From Prosthecomicrobium pneumaticum (GTDB lineage: Bacteria; Pseudomonadota; Alphaproteobacteria; Rhizobiales; Kaistiaceae), in contig NZ_JACHOO010000001.1 in assembly GCF_014199915.1 (NCBI RefSeq), forward strand, positions 496,001-560,000: 64,000 nt of DNA. Reading direction: 5' to 3'. Below, piece by piece: positions 60,470 through 64,000 of the stretch. The translations under genes and the position numbers were made by a program. Within the stretch, counting starts at the first letter, position 1. Each line of letters begins with the position of its first letter. Below the pieces are notes generated by a model. It did not search any database. It worked only from the letters and a program-made list of their open reading frames with translations, and had not been told where the DNA came from.

Positions 60470-62560
60470 TCACGCCTTTTCGAGCCACACCTTGTTGTCG
60501 TGGAAGGCGGCGCCGCCGAAGGGGGCGGCCGGATCGGCGCCGGTCAGCACGTTGATGCCCTCGCCGTCGACGAAGGCGTCGTTCGCCCACAGGCCTTCGG
60601 CGACGAGCACGCCGCGTCTGAGCCCGTCGAAGAGCCGGGCGTGCAGACGGACCGTGCCGCGTCGATTGCCGATCCGCACCAGATCGCCCGCCGCGACGCC
60701 CGCCGTGGCGGCGTCCTCCGGATGGATCATCACCTCGGGCCGGCCGCCCTCCTTGGCGCGCGAGGACGGCGTCTCGTTGAAGCTCGAATTCAGGAAGGAG
60801 CGCGCCGGCGAGGTGGCGAGCCGGAACGGATGCGCCGCATCGGCCGCCTCGATGACCGACCACTGATCGGGAAACTCGGGCATGTCCGGCCACGGGCCCA
60901 TCGGCCCGTTATTGCCGACCGGCACGCGCGGCCAGTCGGGCGCGAAGCGGTATTTGCCGTCGGGCCAGGCGAAGCCGGAGAGGAAATGCGCCGTCTCGAA
61001 TTCCGGCTGCAGGTCGACCCAGCGTCCAGCCTCGACGGACGCGAAGCTGCCATAGCCGGCGCGGGCGAACATCCAGTCGATGTGCTCGCGCTCGGTCATC
61101 GCGAAGCCCGGATGCTCGAAGCCGAGCCGCTGTGCGAGGCCGGCATGGACCTGATGGTTGGTGCGGCATTCGCCCGGCGGGTCGACGAGCTTCGGCCCGA
61201 CCATCAGATATTGGTGGCCGCCGCCCTTGTAGACGTCGTCGTGCTCGAGGAACATCGTGGCGGGGAGCACGATATCGGCGAGCCGGGCGGTGTCGGTCAT
61301 CACCTGCTCGTGCACGGTGAGGAAGAGGTCCGGCCTGAGGAAGCCCTCGCGCACCCGCCGCTGGTCGGGCGCCACCGAGGCCGGATTGGTGTTCTGGATC
61401 AGCATCGCCGTGACCGGCGGGCCGCCGAACAGCGCCTCGCGGTCGCCCGCGAGGATCGCGCCGATCCGCGACTGGTCGAGCTGGCGGATCGACGGGTCGC
61501 GCAGGCTGTGACCCTCGATCATCGCCTTGTCGAGCCGGAAGATGCCACTGTTGCTGTGGAAGGCACCGCCGCCCTCATACTGCCAGGCGCCGGTGACGGC
61601 CGGGATCGAGGCGGCCGCATGCATCGCCACCGCGCCGTTCCGCTGGCGCGAGAAGCCGTAGCCGAGCCGGAAGAAGCTGCGTTTGGTGCGGCCGATCAGG
61701 CCCGCGAAAGCCTCGATCTCGGCCGCGGACAGGCCGGTGATCGCCGCCGCCCATTCGGGTGTGCGGCTCTTCAGATGCGCTTCGAGATCGGCCGGCCGGT
61801 CGGTGTAGCGGTCGAGATAGGCGCGGTCGGCATGACCGTCGCGGAAGAGCACGTGCATGATCGCGCAGGCGAGCGCGGCGTCGGTGCCGGGCTTCAGGCA
61901 GAGCGCGATGTCGGCCTGTTCCATCGTCGCGGTGCGATAGACGTCGACGACCGCGATCTTGGCGCCGCGCTCCTTCCGCGCCCGCACCGCGTGCGTCATC
62001 ACGTTCACCTGCGTCGCCACCGCATTGGTGCCCCAGATGACGACGAGGTCGGATTTCGCCATCTCGCGCGGGTCGGCGCCGGCGAGCCGGCCGGTGCCGG
62101 CGATCCAGCCGGTCCAGGCCATGTTGGTGCAGATCGTGTCGTAGAAGCCGGAGTAGCGGCCGGCATGGCGCAGCCGGTTGATGCCGTCGCGCTGCACGAG
62201 GCCCATCGTGCCGGCGTAGTAGTAGGGCCAGACCGCCTCCGAGCCGTGCCGCGCCGTCTCGCGGACGAAGGCCTCGGCGATCGCGTCGAGCGCATCGTCC
62301 CACGAGATCGGCTCCCATTCGCCGGAGCCCTTCTCGCCCTTCCGCCGCAGCGGATGCAGCAGCCGGTTCGGATTGTGCACCCGCTCGGCATAACGCGCGA
62401 CCTTGGCGCAGATCACGCCCGCCGTGTAATCGTTCTCCCTCGCGCCGCGCACCCGGCCGATCGTCCGCCCGTCGAGGATCTCGATATCGAGCGCGCAGGT
62501 GGACGGGCAGTCGTGCGGACAGGCGGAATGTCCGATGCGCGGGGAGACGGGAGCGTTCAT
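60470..62560 (-). CDS. Molybdopterin (bis-MGD) oxidoreductase, DMSO reductase family
   Basis: 696 residues. N-terminal [4Fe-4S] site Cys14-x3-Cys18-x3-Cys22 ... Cys51 (ACPHDCPSTC, VICAK), then MGD-binding domains (LVVIWGTNAVATQVN, VVDVYRTATMEQADI, FRLGYGFSRQRNG) and a C-terminal molydopterin-dinucleotide domain (VMIHPEDAATAGVAAGDLVRI, NRRGTVRLHA). No Tat signal, so it is cytoplasmic. No iron-sulfur or membrane subunit gene is next to it. It resembles stand-alone formate-dehydrogenase-like or biotin sulfoxide-type members; the substrate is unknown. Confidence 0.88.
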   Translation of the reverse strand: MNAPVSPRIGHSACPHDCPSTCALDIEILDGRTIGRVRGARENDYTAGVICAKVARYAERVHNPNRLLHPLRRKGEKGSGEWEPISWDDALDAIAEAFVRETARHGSEAVWPYYYAGTMGLVQRDGINRLRHAGRYSGFYDTICTNMAWTGWIAGTGRLAGADPREMAKSDLVVIWGTNAVATQVNVMTHAVRARKERGAKIAVVDVYRTATMEQADIALCLKPGTDAALACAIMHVLFRDGHADRAYLDRYTDRPADLEAHLKSRTPEWAAAITGLSAAEIEAFAGLIGRTKRSFFRLGYGFSRQRNGAVAMHAAASIPAVTGAWQYEGGGAFHSNSGIFRLDKAMIEGHSLRDPSIRQLDQSRIGAILAGDREALFGGPPVTAMLIQNTNPASVAPDQRRVREGFLRPDLFLTVHEQVMTDTARLADIVLPATMFLEHDDVYKGGGHQYLMVGPKLVDPPGECRTNHQVHAGLAQRLGFEHPGFAMTEREHIDWMFARAGYGSFASVEAGRWVDLQPEFETAHFLSGFAWPDGKYRFAPDWPRVPVGNNGPMGPWPDMPEFPDQWSVIEAADAAHPFRLATSPARSFLNSSFNETPSSRAKEGGRPEVMIHPEDAATAGVAAGDLVRIGNRRGTVRLHARLFDGLRRGVLVAEGLWANDAFVDGEGINVLTGADPAAPFGGAAFHDNKVWLEKA

Positions 62561-62665
62561 GGCGGGCCTCGTGGTGCCGGTCCGTTATCGCGCCGGGCCG
62601 GCGCGGCGTAAAGCGCCGCCATTGCGGGCTTGCCAGCGGCGCGCCGCGGTGGCACCGCCTTCGTC

Positions 62666-63532
62666 ATGAACTATCGTCACGCCTATCACGCCGGCAATTT
62701 CGCCGATGTCATGAAGCACGCCGTGCTCGCCCGCATCGTCGAGCACCTGAAGGCGAAGGAGAAGCCGTTCCGGGTGATCGACACCCATGCCGGCGTCGGC
62801 CTCTACGATCTTTCCGCCGGCGAGGCGCTGAAGACCGGCGAGTGGCGGGACGGGATCGGCCGGCTGCTCGACGCCCGGGGCCGCGCGAAGCCCCTGCCCG
62901 CCCCGCTCGCTGCGCTGCTCTCGCCCTATCTCGAGGCGGTCGCGGCGGCGAATGGCGGCGGCCGGCTCGCCGCCTATCCGGGCTCGCCCTCGATCGTGCG
63001 CCATCTGCTGCGCCGTACCGACCGGCTGACGGCGGTCGAACTGCACCCGCAGGACCATGCGGCGCTCGCCGCGCTCTTCGCCGGCGATATCCAGACCAAG
63101 GCGATCGCGCTCGACGGCTGGCTGGCGCTCGGCTCCTTCGTGCCGCCGAAGGAGCGGCGCGGCCTCGTCCTCGTCGACCCGCCCTTCGAGGAGCGCGACG
63201 AGTTCGAGCGGCTGGCCGACGGCTTCCTCGGCGCCTACAGAAAATGGCCGACCGGCCTCTATGCGCTCTGGTATCCGATCAAGAACACGGCGGCCGTCGC
63301 CGCCTTCCGCCGCCGGCTGCGCGATTCGGGCGTCCAGAAGCTCCTCGCCGCCGAGCTCTGGGTGCGCGACCGCACGACGCCGGACCGCTTCAACGGCTCG
63401 GGCCTCGTGCTCTGCAATCCGCCCTATCAGCTCGAGGCCGAGCTGCGCGCCCTCCTCCCCGGCCTCCTCCCCCTCCTCGCCGACGCGCCGGGCGCCGGCT
63501 GGGCGGTCGACTGGCTGCGCGGCGAATCCTGA
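62666..63532 (+). CDS. rlmJ: 23S rRNA (adenine(2030)-N6)-methyltransferase RlmJ
   Basis: 288 residues. The N-terminal signature NYRHAYHAGNFADVMKH is diagnostic for RlmJ (formerly YhiR/ComJ). Then VIDTHAGVGLYDL (SAM loop), PGSPSIV, VELHPQDHA and the catalytic LVDPPFEERDEF (DPPF, N6-adenine methyltransferase type IV motif). It methylates A2030 of 23S rRNA. The ATG at 62666 starts directly at the signature; upstream codons from 62630 are not conserved. Confidence 0.94.
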   Translation: MNYRHAYHAGNFADVMKHAVLARIVEHLKAKEKPFRVIDTHAGVGLYDLSAGEALKTGEWRDGIGRLLDARGRAKPLPAPLAALLSPYLEAVAAANGGGRLAAYPGSPSIVRHLLRRTDRLTAVELHPQDHAALAALFAGDIQTKAIALDGWLALGSFVPPKERRGLVLVDPPFEERDEFERLADGFLGAYRKWPTGLYALWYPIKNTAAVAAFRRRLRDSGVQKLLAAELWVRDRTTPDRFNGSGLVLCNPPYQLEAELRALLPGLLPLLADAPGAGWAVDWLRGES

Positions 63533-63617
63533 CCGCGACCGGCCGGCGGGCGGCTTGACCGCGGCGAGGCGCCGCAGCATCGTCGGCGCCGCCCGGGGGC
63601 CTTCGTGGAGAACAGCG

Positions 63618-64000
63618 ATGAAGCGCGTGCTGACGGCTCTCTTCCTCTCCCTTGGTACACTCGGCGCCGCCGAGGCGGCTCCCTTCGATCGAGGCGTCCC
63701 GTTCTGCGACGCGCCGGGCGTGCTGTCGCGGGTCGCCGATCGCTTCGCCTATGCGAGCAACGGCGCCTACGGCACCTTCGTCGCGATCGAGGGGATCGAG
63801 CGGGTCCGCGAATCGGCGTTCCGCCCGGGCTATCCCGGCCTGATCGAGCGGCGCTACTGCCGCGCCGACGCCTTCCTCTCGGACGGCAGCCGGTCGGCCG
63901 TCTACTATCTGATCGAAGCGGAACAGGGCTTCGCCTCGATCGGCGCCAATGTCGAGTTCTGCCTGCCGGGCCATGACCGCTGGAGGGTCCATGACGCCTG
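63618..64000 (+). CDS. Exported protein of unknown function, 3' end at window edge
   Basis: At least 127 residues, frame open to the last base. Signal peptide MKRVLTALFLSLGTLGAAEAA with cleavage after AEA. The mature part begins with a Cys (VPFCDAPGVLSRVADRFAYAS) and has further Cys in ERRYCRAD and VEFCLPGHDRW, giving possible disulfides. The sequence SAVYYLIEAEQGFASIGANVEFCL near the end resembles short secreted proteins seen in many Hyphomicrobiales, of unknown role. GTGGAGAA precedes the ATG. The next codon begins TG, so the stop may lie just beyond the window. Confidence 0.7.
   Translation, partial: MKRVLTALFLSLGTLGAAEAAPFDRGVPFCDAPGVLSRVADRFAYASNGAYGTFVAIEGIERVRESAFRPGYPGLIERRYCRADAFLSDGSRSAVYYLIEAEQGFASIGANVEFCLPGHDRWRVHDA

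Overview
The window is about 64 kb of high-GC DNA (strong G/C bias at third codon positions). It looks like an alphaproteobacterium of the Hyphomicrobiales (Rhizobiales) type. Supporting signs are the tRNA-fMet sequence with a CAGG/CCTG anticodon stem, the block purN/purM - AI-2E permease - hda - ppk - ppx - rnd - aspS, promoters of the TTGAC(A/G)-N17-CTATCT kind, and many ABC importers. The genus cannot be told from the sequence alone.

Two parts can be separated. Bases 49.3-64 kb are housekeeping: initiator tRNA, aspartyl-tRNA synthetase, RNase D, the polyphosphate enzymes Ppx and Ppk, the replication regulator Hda, an AI-2E family permease, PurM/PurN, a DUF378 protein, a molybdopterin oxidoreductase, RlmJ and a secreted protein cut by the window end. 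Bases 1-47.4 kb are mostly accessory catabolic operons. Between them (47.5-49.1 kb) lies a small module with an unknown protein and a HigBA-type toxin-antitoxin pair, ending beside the 3' end of tRNA-fMet.

Catabolic region, left to right. (1) An ECF sigma factor with a membrane anti-sigma factor, and an endonuclease/exonuclease/phosphatase family hydrolase. (2) A GntR-controlled operon (3.1-12.8 kb): amidase, a complete Dpp/Opp-type importer with fused ATPases, an M20 amidohydrolase and a RutB-like cysteine hydrolase, suggesting uptake and stepwise deamidation of an amide compound. A YdhS-type FAD/NAD(P) protein follows. (3) An ABC importer without its own ATPase, followed by methylthioribose kinase (mtnK), enolase-phosphatase (mtnC) and a GlpD-type dehydrogenase (14.5-21.5 kb). 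(4) MgtE with a structured leader. (5) A small carboxymuconolactone decarboxylase family protein, an FCD-GntR regulator and a 3-hydroxyisobutyrate-type dehydrogenase that share an operator-like site (23.1-25.4 kb).

(6) The most interesting region is a 10-kb leftward operon (35.6 to 25.5 kb). It encodes an ABC importer with two different ATPases, a 60-residue membrane protein, DhaK, DhaL, an LsrF-like thiolase and a fused class II aldolase/short-chain dehydrogenase. A DeoR-family regulator and a second LsrF/DhnA-type aldolase are transcribed divergently. This resembles a ketose catabolic route in which a DhaKL kinase could feed an LsrF-type enzyme; the substrate is unknown. (7) A leftward ribose-type importer - SDR - LacI operon (43.3 to 37.7 kb) with a perfect palindromic operator between its -35 and -10. 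(8) A divergent rightward ribose-type importer (43.8-47.4 kb) ending in a clear terminator.

A recurring design is a GC-rich hairpin just after the substrate-binding-protein gene in four of the five importer operons, probably giving an excess of binding protein over membrane parts. No rRNA, CRISPR array, IS element, integrase or phage structural gene was seen.
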